Source: Pseudomonas bubulae (GTDB lineage Bacteria > Pseudomonadota > Gammaproteobacteria > Pseudomonadales > Pseudomonadaceae). From it: a DNA stretch of 64,000 bases. The stretch spans positions 248,001-312,000 of the forward strand of contig NZ_UYJA01000006.1 of NCBI RefSeq assembly GCF_900618535.1. Direction: 5' to 3'. Made by a program: the position numbers and the translations under genes. Numbering within the stretch: position 1 is the stretch's first letter; the number at the start of each line of letters is the position of its first letter. The notes under the pieces are model-generated. The model saw only the letters and a program-made list of their open reading frames with translations. It was not told the DNA's origin and did no database searches. Shown here piece by piece: positions 8,382 to 15,942 of the stretch.

Positions 8382-8479
8382 GGTCGGTTTCTGCCGGTGA
8401 AAACCACCCGATGTGCTGGTCAAATCCAATGCAAACGACTGGTCAAGTCGAATGCAATTGGGTGGTCAAGTCCGTGCAA
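8382..8479 (-). repeat. Right multi-unit end of the SIR2 cassette
   Basis: Read on the minus strand: TTGCACGGACTTGACCACCC, TTGCATTCGACTTGACCAG, TTGCATTGGATTTGACCAG, then CACCGGCAGAAACCGACC. It abuts the stop codon of the BRCT gene, so the outer terminus has been lost or the insertion trimmed the gene end. Confidence 0.65.
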
Positions 8480-9136
8480 TTAGGTAAAAAGAGCTTCTTG
8501 CCAGGCATACTCACCAATGATGGCTATCGGGCTCCCCGATTCGCGCAACTCAACGGCTCTCATGATCTTTAAGCCATAGCTGCTATGGCGCCACTGATCG
8601 TTCCCGACACTACCTACCACCAGGTAGTGGGTCTTCTTATTGATCCCGCCACCAATCAATCCGCCGCGCTCCTCAATAAGCGCCTGGCAGTCCTTGCGCG
8701 GCCCGTAGGCCATAACACCCGTGAAAACGAACAGACGCTCTTGCCAGATTATTTCTGGAATTGGCATGTTGAAGGGGAGGTCGTTCGGGGCGGTAAAGCT
8801 GGTTTCGGTGGTTTTGCTCTCGGCTTTACCTTGGCCAAGGCTCAGGCCTGAGAAATTTTGCAGCATTGCCAAAAGTTCTCTCGACTCCTCAGCATCCAAG
8901 ACCCCATCGGAAAGCATGTTTGATAGGCGGCGATAGAGGATATTGACGACAGGGTCTTCTAGATGCAGAAGATTTTTGGCGATCCATTCTTCAAGAAAAA
9001 TGGCTTCTTTCAAGGTGACGACACCGTCCGAAACAATGCCGGCTGCCAAGCCTACAAGGGCGTCAGCAGAGCGCCTATCAATGCGGTCTTCATGGAAAAA
9101 GCGACTCTTCTGAAACTCCTGATGCAGGTCCACCAT
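8480..9136 (-). CDS. TerB-like/BRCT-domain protein
   Basis: 218 residues. Residues about 20-95 form an acidic helical repeat with SDGVVTLKEAIFLEEW and SDGVLDAEESRELLAML, resembling the TerB/EF-like fold. Residues about 130-215 are a BRCT domain of the bacterial DNA-ligase type (LFVFTGVM, ERGGLIGGGINKKTHYLVVG, AIIGEYAWQ). BRCT modules bind DNA ends or phosphoproteins. Stand-alone versions occur in prophages and accessory regions with unknown roles. Start overlaps the upstream 161-aa gene by 47 nt. Confidence 0.75.
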   Translation of the reverse strand: MVDLHQEFQKSRFFHEDRIDRRSADALVGLAAGIVSDGVVTLKEAIFLEEWIAKNLLHLEDPVVNILYRRLSNMLSDGVLDAEESRELLAMLQNFSGLSLGQGKAESKTTETSFTAPNDLPFNMPIPEIIWQERLFVFTGVMAYGPRKDCQALIEERGGLIGGGINKKTHYLVVGSVGNDQWRHSSYGLKIMRAVELRESGSPIAIIGEYAWQEALFT

Positions 9137-9575
9137 TTAAAGCTCCTTCTTCAATGTTGTTAGTTTCGGACTCATTCAGGATTTTACGAATGTCCGGAGT
9201 GAAGGTCACGATCATCTGCGTTTTTACACATTTGATAGTTACTTCTGAATCCAAGGCGATGCTTAGATCTTCCCCGCGCAGCCCCTGCCATTGGGCCAGA
9301 TAGCGCAAGGAGCCGAATTTTTCGCGCTTAACCAGAGTGCGATCGCTCCCACCTTTCCAGTTCAGGGGAGGGAGCTCTCCGGCCAGCGTTCGCGATGCCA
9401 AGTCGGGTTTCTGGATGGCAAGATTTCGACCAATTTCCCAGTTTTTTATCAGTCCAGAATCTGGACCTAGCCAAGTCTCGTGCCAGCTGAGGTTTGACCT
9501 TGCCGGCTCTGCATGGGATCGCTGAATTAGTCGGTTTGTCTCAGGTGATTCAATCTGGGTCATCCAAGGGTCCAT
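9090..9575 (-). CDS. Unknown protein coupled to the BRCT gene
   Basis: 161 residues, Trp-rich in the first half (SNLSWHETWLGPDSGLIKNW), acidic in the last 35. No domain recognised. It lies 15 bp after the repressor and overlaps the BRCT gene, so repressor, this gene and the BRCT gene could be transcribed in the lysogen as one leftward unit. That placement suggests a lysogenic-conversion role. Confidence 0.55.
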   Translation of the reverse strand: MDPWMTQIESPETNRLIQRSHAEPARSNLSWHETWLGPDSGLIKNWEIGRNLAIQKPDLASRTLAGELPPLNWKGGSDRTLVKREKFGSLRYLAQWQGLRGEDLSIALDSEVTIKCVKTQMIVTFTPDIRKILNESETNNIEEGALNGGPASGVSEESLFP

Positions 9576-9590
9576 CCTGCAGATTCTTTG

Positions 9591-10361
9591 TTAGAGCTTC
9601 TTCACATCCCAGGCCAAGAGGACGCGGGCGTGGACGTGCATGCGTTCCAGTTGTTCGCCATGTAGATCAATCGGGCGGTAGATCGGATTGTCAGAAATCA
9701 TCGACAAGGACTTGCCGGTGATTCGCTGCAAACGCTTGATAAACAGGTCGCCGTCGAGGGTGAAAACATAAATGGCATCTGTTTTTATTTCAGTAATGCC
9801 GCGATCAATCAGAAGGGACGCACCATCGCTGAAAGTGCCTTCCATGCTGTCGCCGTCGCCAGTAATGATTGCCAGATTCTCGAGTTTTGAATAATGGACT
9901 CCCCGGCGTGCGAGCCAGTCCAAATGCACCGTAATGTCACGGATCACATCAATGTGTCCGTCTGGCGCTGCTATGCCTCGGCCCATGGATGCGGAGACAT
10001 CCAGACGGGGGATGGTCACGTATCCCTCGCTGTCGGGCTTTCTGGTGAAGTCGACAGTGATTACGTTGTCTTCTTTGACGGTCTGCGGGCCGATAGCCTG
10101 GGCGATTTTTGTCATTTCTTCGGCGAGTCGCTCACTGAATGCAGAAACATCGACGCCGAGAATTTTCGCAAAGCTCGCGGCCACTGCAGCATTGAGCGGG
10201 TTAATACCGTTTAGGTAATGGCTTACGGAGCTCTGGTTCATTTCCAAAGCATGAGCAAGCTTCTCCTGGGTTAAACCAAGCTCATTTTTCTTCGCGTTAA
10301 AGATTGCCTTGAGTCGCTGGCACTCTTCTTTCTTTTCGGGGGGTAGCGGCTTTTTGCTCAT
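9591..10361 (-). CDS. CI-like repressor, XRE + S24 peptidase
   Basis: 256 residues. The helix-turn-helix is at about 28-60 (GLTQEKLAHALEMNQSSVSHYLNG). A LexA/CI-type S24 domain follows, with Ser172 in GDSMEGTF and Lys209 in GDLFIKR, the 37-residue spacing seen in LexA. A candidate self-cleavage segment is ASMG (124-127). It should maintain lysogeny and be inactivated by RecA during SOS. Five matching operators flank it at 10374-10437 and lie at 6331-6370. Confidence 0.9.
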   Translation of the reverse strand: MSKKPLPPEKKEECQRLKAIFNAKKNELGLTQEKLAHALEMNQSSVSHYLNGINPLNAAVAASFAKILGVDVSAFSERLAEEMTKIAQAIGPQTVKEDNVITVDFTRKPDSEGYVTIPRLDVSASMGRGIAAPDGHIDVIRDITVHLDWLARRGVHYSKLENLAIITGDGDSMEGTFSDGASLLIDRGITEIKTDAIYVFTLDGDLFIKRLQRITGKSLSMISDNPIYRPIDLHGEQLERMHVHARVLLAWDVKKL

Positions 10362-10373
10362 GGCCGAATCCTA

Positions 10374-10438
10374 TTCCCATCGGTAATAAAGCATCAAATG
10401 CCATTGGCATTTACATTTAAAAATGCCATAGGTAATAT
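10374..10438 (+). promoter_or_regulatory. Immunity region: rightward promoter and three CI/Cro operators
   Basis: Operators: ATTCCCATCGGTAAT (about 10374-10388), AAATGCCATTGGCATTT (10396-10412, perfect arms around one base) and AAATGCCATAGGTAATA (10421-10437). A strong rightward promoter TTTACA (10410-10415), 17 nt, TAATAT (10433-10438) overlaps the last two. Predicted transcription start is near 10445, which bears on the cro start codon. Confidence 0.8.
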
Positions 10439-10468
10439 CTCGCCATGAAAACCATGGAGAGAACTCCT

Positions 10469-10690
10469 GTGAAGAGAACCCACATCACTCATTTTGCTCA
10501 GGAGTTTGGGCAATGTGAGGCGGCAGCCTTACTAAAAATGACTCAAGGCGCGCTCAGCAAAGCCATACGCCGTGGTCGGGACGTATACGTCACCAAGCAC
10601 GCGGATGGCTCGTACACGGCAGAGGAGGTGCGTTCATTTCCTTCGCAGAATCCAGCAAAAAACCAATCACCTGAAGCTGTCGCCGTCTGA
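10469..10690 (+). CDS. Cro-like regulator
   Basis: 73 residues from GTG 10469. An upstream in-frame ATG at 10445 sits on the predicted transcription start and lacks a ribosome site, whereas GGAGAG at 10456-10461 is well placed for the GTG. The sequence CEAAALLKMTQGALSKAIRRGRDVYV is a short helix-turn-helix of the Cro type; the tail is polar. First gene of the rightward operon, divergent from the repressor. Confidence 0.75.
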   Translation: MKRTHITHFAQEFGQCEAAALLKMTQGALSKAIRRGRDVYVTKHADGSYTAEEVRSFPSQNPAKNQSPEAVAV

Positions 10691-10798
10691 GAAATCAAGA
10701 CGGCCAGCTTTGCGTGCCTGGCAATTATCAATTCTTCCGAACTTACCCAACAGCACCTCGGATTAGCTGTTAATCCATCCAGTTACCAAATCGCAGGC

Positions 10799-10824
10799 AA
10801 AAAAAAGCCGGTGGCTAGACCGGC
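10799..10824 (-). terminator. Hairpin with A-run, minus-oriented terminator
   Basis: AAAAAAAA then GCCGGT/ACCGGC stem. On the minus strand it is a stem plus T-run, so it would stop transcripts entering the immunity region from the right. Rightward transcription would meet only the hairpin. Confidence 0.4.
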
Positions 10825-10852
10825 TTCTTCACAACATATTTCGGGGGCCATT

Positions 10853-10945
10853 ATGTGCACCAATTGTTCATCACGCAACACCGCTGACGTGATACCTCGC
10901 CTTGCGCCCTTACTTTCTACGACCACCGCACAGGAGGCCGTGTAA
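10853..10945 (+). CDS. 30-aa leader-like peptide
   Basis: ATG 10853 to TAA 10943-10945, whose last base is the first base of the next start codon (TAATG). It encodes MCTNCSSRNTADVIPRLAPL plus ten more residues, with a CxxC pair. Translational coupling to the replication gene is the likely role; the AGGAGG before the coupled start lies inside it. Confidence 0.5.
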   Translation: MCTNCSSRNTADVIPRLAPLLSTTTAQEAV

Positions 10946-11718
10946 TGGCCCGCATCCGCACGATAAAACCCGAGTTCTGGACCAGTGAACAGGTCATGGA
11001 ATGCAGCCCTTTGGCACGCCTGTTGTTTATCGGCGTGTGGAATTTCTGCGACGACGCAGGCAACCACCCCATGTCGGCCAAGACCCTGAAGGCTCTGGTG
11101 TTCCCAGGCGATGACATCACCTCGGCGAAAGTCGCTGAACTGCTCGCCGAGCTGTCAATGAACGGGCTGATCGACCTCTACGAGGTGTCGGGTAAAGAGT
11201 ACCTGCACGTCAACGGCTGGAAGCATCAAAAGATCGATCGGCCGACGATTAAACACCCTGCATATCGACTGACTATCGACGCTGATTCGGAGAGTGCTCG
11301 ACGAGCCCTCGCCGAGGAACCGCCAGAGCCTAGACGAGCCCTCACCCCCGGAAGGGAAGGGGAATATAAGGGAGAAAACCCACCCAACGCGCACGAGCCG
11401 TTCGATCCACGCGAAATGGTCGCCATGACCCTGGACTGGTTGCCCGATCCGGAAACCCTAAAAACCTATGCCGTTCACGTTGGCCTGTCTGGCGCTCTGT
11501 TCACTCCAGCGGTGATTGCCCTGTTCACCTGCCACTACGAGCCGAAGGGTGTGATCAACACCCAGGCCGAGTGGGTGAGCATGCTGGTCAAGTGGGTGCA
11601 GCGTGATCAGGTCAAGACCGCCGGAACCAACGTCAGCCGCTTCCCGGGCAAGCCCCGTTCTGACGAACCCTTTGACGATGAAAACACCGACTGGCTGCAT
11701 CAGGAGGCCTCCCAATGA
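10945..11718 (+). CDS. Phage replication initiator-like protein (O/DnaT-like)
   Basis: 257 residues. The N-terminal domain MARIRTIKPEFWTSEQVMEC...LARLLFIGVWNFCDDAG is a winged-helix found in many phage replication proteins. The C-terminal half (about 155-230) resembles a DnaT/primosome-type helical domain (MTLDWLPDPETLKTYA, EWVSMLVKWVQRD). It probably binds the phage origin and recruits the P-like partner encoded directly downstream with a 4-nt overlap. The origin may lie in its own gene, as in lambda; no clear iterons seen. Confidence 0.7.
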   Translation: MARIRTIKPEFWTSEQVMECSPLARLLFIGVWNFCDDAGNHPMSAKTLKALVFPGDDITSAKVAELLAELSMNGLIDLYEVSGKEYLHVNGWKHQKIDRPTIKHPAYRLTIDADSESARRALAEEPPEPRRALTPGREGEYKGENPPNAHEPFDPREMVAMTLDWLPDPETLKTYAVHVGLSGALFTPAVIALFTCHYEPKGVINTQAEWVSMLVKWVQRDQVKTAGTNVSRFPGKPRSDEPFDDENTDWLHQEASQ

Positions 11719-12410
11719 ACCAAGTTTCAGTAATCGCCACCGGCCTGTGGGCCAAGGTGCAGACCGGCCAATTTATCGCTGCCGGTGAAAGCGAGAGCAT
11801 CCAGCCCGCCACCGAGCTATCCCAGGCCACGGCCAAAGTCATCAACGGCCTGTTCCGTGAACTGCGCTCGATCTTCCCGGCGTGGAAGCAGGCTTGGCCG
11901 GATATGGCGACCTACAAAGCCGCCAAACAGCAGTGGATGCGCGGGTTTCTTGAGGCCGGGATCTGCAGCACTGAGCAACTGCGCTTCGGCTTGATGCAGG
12001 CGCGCCAAGCCGCCAAGAACTTTGTGCCGAACGTGGGTGTGTTTATCGGCTGGTGTACGCCGACAGCGGAAATGCTCGGCCTACCGAGGTTGGCTGCGGC
12101 CCATCGCGAGGCTTGCCGTAACGCCCATCCGTCGATGGCCGGCCAGGCCAAGTGGACCCATGACGCGGTGTGGCACACGGCCAAAGAGTGCGGTTTTGAA
12201 AACCTCAACCGGCTGTCCCATGACCTGAGCATCAAGCTGTATGAGCGCAACTACACGATCACGGTGCGTCGCATTCTGGCGGGCCTGCCGTTGCAGAAAA
12301 TGCCATTGGCTTTGCCGCCACGGGCCTTTGAACGCAGCGCGCCGGAAGTGGGCAACAAAGCCTTGGCGGCGCTGCGGGCCATGCGTTCGGGAGGTGCAGC
12401 GCATGCCTAA
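11715..12410 (+). CDS. Replication protein P-like
   Basis: 231 residues. LFRELRSIFPAWKQAWPDMATYKAAKQQWMRGFLEAGI and NFVPNVGVFIGWCTP are characteristic of lambda P-family helicase-loader proteins. In lambda, P loads host DnaB at the phage origin; the same is expected here. Overlaps its neighbours at both ends (ATGA, then 8 nt). Confidence 0.8.
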   Translation: MNQVSVIATGLWAKVQTGQFIAAGESESIQPATELSQATAKVINGLFRELRSIFPAWKQAWPDMATYKAAKQQWMRGFLEAGICSTEQLRFGLMQARQAAKNFVPNVGVFIGWCTPTAEMLGLPRLAAAHREACRNAHPSMAGQAKWTHDAVWHTAKECGFENLNRLSHDLSIKLYERNYTITVRRILAGLPLQKMPLALPPRAFERSAPEVGNKALAALRAMRSGGAAHA

Positions 12411-12612
12411 CCCTCATCTGGCCCCGGTTGAACTGAGTGCCTATCGCTGGGCCGTTCACTGCTGCTCGTACAAGCTCGACTTGAGCCACAAACCCGACCG
12501 GGCCGTGGCCCTGTTTGAGCATGAAAGTGCGGCACACACGTTTGGTCGCCTGATGTGGCCAACCACTTACGAGGTTGTCGACCGGCAACCCCAGCAGGAA
12601 GGTGACCGTTGA
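12403..12612 (+). CDS. Small phage protein, unknown
   Basis: 69 residues from ATG 12403, overlapping the end of the P-like gene and followed by the recombinase gene with a 4-nt overlap. No motif recognised. Overlaps on both sides argue that it is translated. Confidence 0.55.
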   Translation: MPNPHLAPVELSAYRWAVHCCSYKLDLSHKPDRAVALFEHESAAHTFGRLMWPTTYEVVDRQPQQEGDR

Positions 12613-13904
12613 ACACCAAAATCAAAACCCTGACCGTGAAGCTGTCCGACGCGGAGATTGGGCGCAATGCGAAGCTTGAGCATGTGCGCGACCTGCGGGA
12701 TGCCGGTCACCCGGCGTTGCACTTTCGCTTCTCCAAGAATCGCACCCGTGGCTCCTGGTACTTGCTCAGCAAGCGCCGCTGGCACCGCATTGGAGCCTTT
12801 CCGGACTTGAGCGCCAAGCAGGTTCTGGCCGAGCTGCCAGCCGTGCGCCTGCGTGTATCTGCTGATGCGGGCTCGACCATTTCCCAGTGGGCCACCACTG
12901 GTGAGCTGCTCACCTGGTATGCCGATCGCATGGCCCGCGACCGCAGCTTGTCGGCCAAGCGCAAGAACACCGGTGCTTCGGCCATGAAGTGCCACCTGCT
13001 GCCGCGCCTGGGTGACTTGCCGCTGGTTGAGGTCAACAAGGCCACGCTCGATACCCTGTTCATGTGGCCGCTGCAGGAATCCCTCTCAATCGATTACGTG
13101 CGCCTGGCGTTCCAGTTGCTGGCTCTGGCATTTCGTCAGGCGTTGAAGCTGGGTCTGATCACGTCCAATCCAATGGTGGGCATCAAGTTCAGTGACTTCT
13201 CCAAGGCCAAGGTAGGGATCAAGCCGTCGCGCCTGCGCGGTGTGCAGTTGCAGGATCTGCTGGGCGAACTGGGCCGGGCCATGACGAGCGATCCGGCTGA
13301 CGCCATGCTTGCGTTGATAATGTTGTGCCATGGCACCCGGATCGGGGAGACCCGGCAAGCGCGCTGGCCGCATATCAGCCTGGCCGAACGCGAGTGGTTC
13401 ATTCCAGCGGAGCACACCAAGACCGGCGTGGAGCATCACCTGCCATTGACCGACCAGGTGCGCAGCCTGTTGATCCAGTACCGCGAAATACAAACCGCCC
13501 GTGGCTATGACGGCCAGTACCTGTTCCCGGCACGCAACGGTAAGGCCTTGAGCGAAGGGCAGGCCAGTGCTGTGTTCACCCGGCTGGGAAAGGGCGAGTG
13601 GACCAGTCACGACCTGCGCAAGGTGGCCCGTACCGGCTGGGCAGACCTCGGCATCGACCACCTGATCGGTGAACTGCTGATCAATCACGCGATGGGTCAC
13701 AACGTGAAGGTGTACATCCAGTCGGACGTGATGGGCCGCAAGCGTGACGCGCTGGAAAAGTGGCACGCCCATCTAGACCAAAAGGGTTTCAGCCTGATCC
13801 ACGGGCAGACAGGCGTTAGATTCGGAGAATCCGGTAATACGCTGGAAGCCACTAACGGCGTGGCTTGCAGCGCTATTCAGAAAACAACCATAGGTGAGGA
13901 TTAA
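12609..13904 (+). CDS. Second tyrosine recombinase in the replication module
   Basis: 431 residues. Residues about 25-70 look like an integrase DUF4102-type arm domain, followed by a core-binding part and a catalytic domain with R244 (CHGTRIGE), H334 and R337 (SHDLRK), H360 (INHAMG) and Y369 (KVYIQS). It is unlike the tRNA-Pro integrase and is far from any att site. Possible roles are dimer resolution of replicating phage DNA, a second integration specificity, or a captured integrase; the sequence does not decide. Tight overlap with its neighbours shows it belongs to the early operon. Confidence 0.85.
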   Translation: MNTKIKTLTVKLSDAEIGRNAKLEHVRDLRDAGHPALHFRFSKNRTRGSWYLLSKRRWHRIGAFPDLSAKQVLAELPAVRLRVSADAGSTISQWATTGELLTWYADRMARDRSLSAKRKNTGASAMKCHLLPRLGDLPLVEVNKATLDTLFMWPLQESLSIDYVRLAFQLLALAFRQALKLGLITSNPMVGIKFSDFSKAKVGIKPSRLRGVQLQDLLGELGRAMTSDPADAMLALIMLCHGTRIGETRQARWPHISLAEREWFIPAEHTKTGVEHHLPLTDQVRSLLIQYREIQTARGYDGQYLFPARNGKALSEGQASAVFTRLGKGEWTSHDLRKVARTGWADLGIDHLIGELLINHAMGHNVKVYIQSDVMGRKRDALEKWHAHLDQKGFSLIHGQTGVRFGESGNTLEATNGVACSAIQKTTIGED

Positions 13905-13906
13905 AA

Positions 13907-14290
13907 ATGATGATTCGCAAAACGCTGCACCGACCTTTGGGTGATACCGAACACATGCTTGAGCAATGGGGCTGGTGGCGAATGGACGGGATGGGGATTC
14001 CCAGCTATGCCTCGCCAATGCTGGCCTTGATGCGTGACGCGCTGCCTTCCAGCACGAAGTCTTACACCATCACTGATGAGCTGGCCTGCGCCGTTGACGG
14101 GGCGTTGGCCAAGCTGTGCAAGCGTGACCAGCAGATGGGTGACATGGTGTGGCTTTACTACGGATCCAAGTGGCCGGCAGTGCGGGTGGGTCGGCACTTC
14201 AAGGTGAGTGAGATGAAGGCGCGAGAGCTGATCAAGGCGGGTGTGGCCTGGATCGACTGCGCTCTCGAGACCCTGCGCGAAGCTGCGTAA
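13907..14290 (+). CDS. Antitermination protein Q-like
   Basis: 127 residues. WLYYGSKWPAVRVGRHFKVSEMKARELIKAGVAWIDCAL is the helix-turn-helix-like end of phage antiterminator Q (PF06530-type). It should modify RNA polymerase at the late promoter to read through into lysis and structural genes. Position after replication genes and before the terminator at 14365 and the holin fits. Confidence 0.75.
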   Translation: MMIRKTLHRPLGDTEHMLEQWGWWRMDGMGIPSYASPMLALMRDALPSSTKSYTITDELACAVDGALAKLCKRDQQMGDMVWLYYGSKWPAVRVGRHFKVSEMKARELIKAGVAWIDCALETLREAA

Positions 14291-14364
14291 AAAGAGTTGC
14301 CCATATGGAATAGCTCTGTTTTCATAGCACTGTGTTTAGCTGTTACAGCGGGACACCACAGAGA

Positions 14365-14390
14365 AAGCTCGGCCTTATGCCGGGCTTTTT
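14365..14390 (+). terminator. Terminator downstream of Q
   Basis: Stem AAGCTCGGC/GCCGGGCTT with CTTAT loop and TTTTT. A likely target of Q-dependent read-through, since late genes lie beyond. Confidence 0.7.
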
Positions 14391-14467
14391 GCATTTTAAG
14401 AATCACTCCTTCTGTTGTATTCGAATATTCCGCCTCCATATGCATATCGACCAACAGGAGATTCAAA

Positions 14468-14938
14468 ATGAGCGATTCATTGAAGCTAGGCGATATTGTG
14501 CGGTACAAGCTGACCGGTGAATTAGAGACCGTCAGTGATGAAGGTCCTATTGCTGTTGGTGGTGTTGGCGCGATCGGTGTTAGTTCTCGGACCGCTTACA
14601 AGACGCCACTCAGCCATGACCATGTAATATGCAAGGTCTTTTCAGGGGCTGAGCTTAAAAACAATAGGCGTAAAAAAACTGAGCTGGAATTCGTTAGCTC
14701 TGGTAACCATTTTGAATTTAAAGAGTCCGATAAGGTTCGCCTCGCTTCGGGAGGCCCGCTTATGCTCATCACGCGCCTTGGTCCGAAACAGGTTGGCGGT
14801 GCTGCAATTGGAGTGAGCGGTAGCATTCGGAGAGTCAGCGGCTCTGTCCGGCATGACCTTATTGGCTGCAAGTGGATTAAGGGTAAAGGCGAAATGACTG
14901 AGGAGTTTGAAGTTGGAACTCTGATCCCTGCGGAATAA
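14468..14938 (+). CDS. YodC-like (DUF2158) double-domain protein
   Basis: 156 residues from ATG 14468 with CAGGAG about 7 nt upstream. Two copies of the small YodC/DUF2158 beta-barrel pattern: KLGDIVRYKLTGE near the start and DKVRLASGGPLMLI in the second half. Family function unknown. AT-richer than its neighbours and framed by terminators on both sides, so it is an autonomous insert between Q and the holin. Confidence 0.65.
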   Translation: MSDSLKLGDIVRYKLTGELETVSDEGPIAVGGVGAIGVSSRTAYKTPLSHDHVICKVFSGAELKNNRRKKTELEFVSSGNHFEFKESDKVRLASGGPLMLITRLGPKQVGGAAIGVSGSIRRVSGSVRHDLIGCKWIKGKGEMTEEFEVGTLIPAE

Positions 14939-14956
14939 CACCGACCTCGTCACTCG

Positions 14957-14982
14957 AACCCCGGCCTTTGCCGGGGTTTTTT
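14957..14982 (+). terminator. Rho-independent terminator
   Basis: AACCCCGGC-CTTT-GCCGGGGTT stem followed by TTTTTT, between the YodC-like gene and the holin. Confidence 0.8.
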
Positions 14983-15025
14983 ATTTCCTGCTCCCAATAA
15001 AGGGAGGATAAAGAGATACACGAAC

Positions 15026-15346
15026 ATGCCTGATAAGCCAGACACCTGGGTGATAGTGCTCGCGTGGCTGAGTCAGCACTCGCCGACGATCTATGCCGCC
15101 ACACTGTCCTTTGTAATGGCGGCGCTGCGGATCATCTACGGCGGCGGCACTCGGCGGCAGGCAATGCTCGAAGCAACCATCTGCATGCTGCTCACCACCA
15201 GCCTGATTGCGGTGCTGGAGTACTTCGGCCTGCCGTCCAGTCTGGCCACACCGGCAGGCATCTGGATTGGTTTCTTGGGTGTGAAGAAGATCGCCGACCT
15301 GGCTGACCGCTTCGCTGACCTCAAGCTGCCACGGCGGTCCGAGTGA
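15026..15346 (+). CDS. Phage holin, lambda-S-like superfamily
   Basis: 106 residues with three hydrophobic segments (about 18-40, 50-66 and 70-86) and the ending FLGVKKIADLADRFADLKLP typical of the phage_holin_3/lambda class. Forms inner-membrane lesions that time lysis. The endolysin and spanins are far downstream, after the tail genes, a split lysis arrangement common in Pseudomonas lambda-like phages. Confidence 0.85.
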   Translation: MPDKPDTWVIVLAWLSQHSPTIYAATLSFVMAALRIIYGGGTRRQAMLEATICMLLTTSLIAVLEYFGLPSSLATPAGIWIGFLGVKKIADLADRFADLKLPRRSE

Positions 15347-15543
15347 TGGTCTGCAGCGGATGCGCCGCCCGGCGCGAACAACTCAACAAGTGGAAGGCGA
15401 TTGCATATGAGCGAGCAGCAGAGCTCTTTGGCTGGCCTGCTCAGCCAGGTACTGGCCGAACAGATCAAGCAGACAGCGATCCTCCAACGGATGGCGACCC
15501 AGCAGACCCAGTTGATCACAGCCTTGGCCGAGGAGGGGATTGA
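15346..15543 (+). CDS. Small phage protein with CxxC
   Basis: 65 residues, start ATG 15346 (GTG 15343 also possible) overlapping the holin stop. CSGCAARREQLNKWKAIAYERAAELFG suggests a short metal-binding or disulphide motif plus a helix. It overlaps the next gene by more than 130 nt in another frame, so only its N-terminal part is convincing. Confidence 0.45.
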   Translation: MVCSGCAARREQLNKWKAIAYERAAELFGWPAQPGTGRTDQADSDPPTDGDPADPVDHSLGRGGD

Positions 15544-15604
15544 GTCGGACCCAGAGTCAGCGCCACCGACCTACATGAGCGGCGCACCGCGCCATCCAGC
15601 ATGA
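15407..15604 (+). CDS. Small helical phage protein, unknown
   Basis: 65 residues from ATG 15407. The amphipathic helix SSLAGLLSQVLAEQIKQTAI with TQQTQLITALAEEG suggests a coiled coil. It ends overlapping the HNH gene start (ATGA). Confidence 0.5.
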   Translation: MSEQQSSLAGLLSQVLAEQIKQTAILQRMATQQTQLITALAEEGIESDPESAPPTYMSGAPRHPA

Positions 15605-15942
15605 GCCGCCTCAAGACACTGGCCACACGCCTGCAACCCCAAGCCAATCGCATCGCAACCGCAGTGCCTGGGTCATGGCGCAGCGACAAGGCCACCTCGA
15701 CCCAGCGCGGTTACGGTTACGCATGGCAACAGGCGCGACTGGTGTACCTCAATGCTCACCCTCTGTGTGTCTACTGCCAGCGTGATTATCGGGTGACAGC
15801 GGCCAGCGTGGTCGACCACATCATTCCGCACCGTGGCGACATGACTCTGTTTTGGGACCGCACCAACTGGCAGTCGCTGTGCAGACCTTGCCACGATATC
15901 GTAAAAAAACGAGAGGAATCAGCAGGTTGCACGACCTTGTAA
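15601..15942 (+). CDS. HNH endonuclease
   Basis: 113 residues with the HNH core: CVYCQRDY, VVDHIIPHRGD, and NWQSLCRPCHDIVKKR, giving two Cys pairs and the His-Asn-His centre. In HK97-type cos phages an HNH protein next to terminase is needed for specific cos cleavage, and this gene lies 230 bp upstream of terS. Confidence 0.9.
   Translation: MSRLKTLATRLQPQANRIATAVPGSWRSDKATSTQRGYGYAWQQARLVYLNAHPLCVYCQRDYRVTAASVVDHIIPHRGDMTLFWDRTNWQSLCRPCHDIVKKREESAGCTTL

Larger units (their letters stand above)
6471..8482. mobile_element. Decayed transposon cassette carrying a SIR2 gene
   Basis: The SIR2 gene is flanked by inverted, repeat-rich ends. The left end (6471-6587) begins TGTCCGAAAAGTGG and carries TTGCATTCGACTTGACCA-type units. 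The right end (8382-8479), read on the minus strand, carries the same units and the shared GGCAGAAA-CGRCC block. Multi-unit ends are typical of Tn7/Tn5053-like elements with several transposase-binding sites. The outermost right terminus is missing and no transposase is present, so this is a non-autonomous or dead derivative. Confidence 0.65.

Noticed and set aside
14297..14467. Upstream extension of the YodC-like protein to 14297
   Set aside because: It would run through a strong terminator hairpin at 14365-14390; ATG 14468 has a good ribosome site and begins the domain.
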